From contig NC_013156.1 of the NCBI RefSeq assembly GCF_000023985.1, positions 186,001 through 250,000 of the forward strand: 64,000 nt of DNA, written 5' to 3'. This document shows, one piece after another, positions 62,916 to 64,000 of this stretch. The stretch is from Methanocaldococcus fervens AG86 (GTDB lineage: Archaea; AGJL01; Methanococci; Methanococcales; Methanocaldococcaceae). Position 1 is the first letter of the stretch. Each line of letters starts with the position of its first letter. The notes under the pieces were generated by a model. It worked only from the letters and a program-made list of their open reading frames with translations. It was not told the origin of the DNA and ran no database searches. Position numbers and translations under genes: made by a program.

Positions 62916-64000
62916 TTATATCAACTCCCCCTCAAATGCTTTATTTAAAATACTCTCTTTTAATTCTTTGAATAAGTTTAACTGCTTTTCTTGTAGTTGC
63001 TCTAATTGTTTAATTTTTTCACTTAAATTGTCTAAATAGTTTGCTATTTGTTTTTGTTTCTCTATGTCTGGTTTGTTATCTTTGTATGGTATTGGGATTA
63101 AGAGATTCTTTAAAATTTCCTTATTTAATGTATGTCCTTTTATTGCTGGATTTATGTATTTTTTATAATCAATTGATTGCAGAACCCAATATAAATAATC
63201 TCTCAAAATTTCTTCTTTTGGATAAATTGATATAATTGCTTCATTATGGACAGCATCAATATTTAAAATTGCAGTTCTTCCAATAGTCAATTTAAAACTC
63301 ATTAATAATGTTCCTTTTGGAACAATTTTCCCTTTAAAAACTTCTCTAAATGCTTCTTCTGAAATTTTTTCTTTTGTAGTGTTTATATATTTATCTTGCA
63401 TATCTCCAATAGAAACCCAATGATAAACCCCATTTTCCCAATATCTTTTCTCACTTCTTTTTGGTGTTTTTCCCATTTTAAAATCAACAATATTTTCAAA
63501 TTTAACCCATTTCCACCTTTCTCCTTCCTCTGCCTCTTTAAAAATCTTATTTAACACTGCATTAAATAGCTCTTTTGTTTCATTTATTGCCTTTTCTCTT
63601 AATTTTATTGCCTTGTCTATTTCATTAAAGATTTTTTCAATCTTTTCAACGATTTGTTTTTGTTTTTCTAAATCTGGCTTTCCATCTTTAAATGGGATTG
63701 GGATTAATAAGTTATTAAATACTTCTTTTGAGACGTGTGGAATTCCAGCACCAGTTGTATTTTTATTAAGAATTGGGAAATAATGCTTTATAACAAAATA
63801 AATAAATTTTGGATGAACCTCTTTATTTTTAATAATTAATTTTACCATTGTTGAAGCCAATATCCCTTCAATATCTGAAATAAAAATATCTCCTGCTTTT
63901 GAACCATCCCATATTAAAACCAAATCCCCTGGCTTTACTATTCTTAATTTTTCATTTTCTTCTGAATATTGTTTTAAAATTCCTGTTCTGAAATAATCTG
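62916..64000 (-). CDS. hsdS: Type I restriction specificity subunit HsdS (partial, cut by the window edge)
   Basis: The frame is open to base 64000, so the N-terminus lies outside. What remains is the end of target-recognition domain 1, the central conserved coiled region (LEKQKQIVEKIEKIFNEIDKAIKLREKAI), target-recognition domain 2 (WKWVKFENIVDFKMGKTPKR...) and the second conserved region (IEKQKQIANYLDNLSEKIKQL). Both halves share LLIPIPxKDxKPD. The methyltransferase gene hsdM is not in the window and may lie further right. Confidence 0.9.
   Translation of the reverse strand, partial: DYFRTGILKQYSEENEKLRIVKPGDLVLIWDGSKAGDIFISDIEGILASTMVKLIIKNKEVHPKFIYFVIKHYFPILNKNTTGAGIPHVSKEVFNNLLIPIPFKDGKPDLEKQKQIVEKIEKIFNEIDKAIKLREKAINETKELFNAVLNKIFKEAEEGERWKWVKFENIVDFKMGKTPKRSEKRYWENGVYHWVSIGDMQDKYINTTKEKISEEAFREVFKGKIVPKGTLLMSFKLTIGRTAILNIDAVHNEAIISIYPKEEILRDYLYWVLQSIDYKKYINPAIKGHTLNKEILKNLLIPIPYKDNKPDIEKQKQIANYLDNLSEKIKQLEQLQEKQLNLFKELKESILNKAFEGELI

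Overview
The window comes from a hyperthermophilic methanogen of the genus Methanocaldococcus. The protein-coding DNA is very AT-rich while the stable RNAs are very GC-rich. Most genes start 4-7 nt after a GGTGA-type ribosome binding site. The gene set (acetyl-CoA decarbonylase/synthase, tetrahydromethanopterin biosynthesis, Hdr/Vhu, formylmethanofuran dehydrogenase, selenocysteine insertion) reads gene for gene like M. jannaschii. From memory, the gene order is rearranged relative to M. jannaschii, so this is probably a sister species; the species cannot be fixed from sequence alone.

Layout: (1) 1-5.2 kb: ilvH, gatB, nrpR, a SelA-like PLP protein and a DUF2098 protein. (2) 5.3-10.25 kb: a 16S-tRNA-Ala(UGC)-23S operon with its processing stems and no 5S gene. 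(3) 10.3-15.2 kb: a cdhC-ferredoxin-cdhB-cdhA operon on the minus strand. (4) 15.3-30.9 kb: housekeeping genes (cbf5, ftsZ, mptN, a pterin radical SAM methylase, fumarase beta, purE, atpD, nth, tyrA, membrane proteases, SepSecS) plus one atypical glutamate-synthase-like gene. (5) 30.98-31.14 kb: a two-hairpin H/ACA guide RNA, whose pseudouridine synthase Cbf5 is also in the window. (6) 31-43.9 kb: a MacB-like ABC transporter, pyrophosphatase, riboflavin synthase, a tungsten oxidoreductase with a tungstate-binding protein, and others. (7) 43.98-44.1 kb: a GC-rich stable RNA gene on the minus strand. (8) 44.3-52.2 kb: the selenoprotein cluster hdrA-vhuD-vhuG-vhuA-vhuU-vhuB-fwuB, with five in-frame UGA (Sec) codons in four genes and four archaeal SECIS elements. 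(9) 52.3-59 kb: leuA, a lysine 2,3-aminomutase-like gene, a Lpd-like gene, pheA, a methyltransferase. (10) 59-64 kb: a type I restriction locus (hsdR, an ATPase, a small membrane protein, partial hsdS).

The most interesting signal is in the selenoprotein cluster. The archaeal SECIS lies in the 3' UTR, 1.0-1.5 kb from the UGA in hdrA and fwuB. In both mRNAs a stretch just downstream of the UGA is almost perfectly complementary to a stretch just upstream of the SECIS: 29 continuous base pairs in hdrA and 21 in fwuB. In vhuD, which has two UGAs, two successive long helices link UGA13 to UGA64 and UGA64 to the SECIS. In vhuU the SECIS is already only 71 nt from the UGA and no such helix is needed. 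If these helices form, the UGA-to-SECIS path becomes about 33-71 unpaired nt in all four mRNAs. I read this as a possible long-range RNA architecture that delivers a distal SECIS to the UGA. I do not know of a published description.

Selenocysteine supply (SepSecS, and a SelA-like homolog of unclear role) and the main selenium clients therefore lie in the same window.
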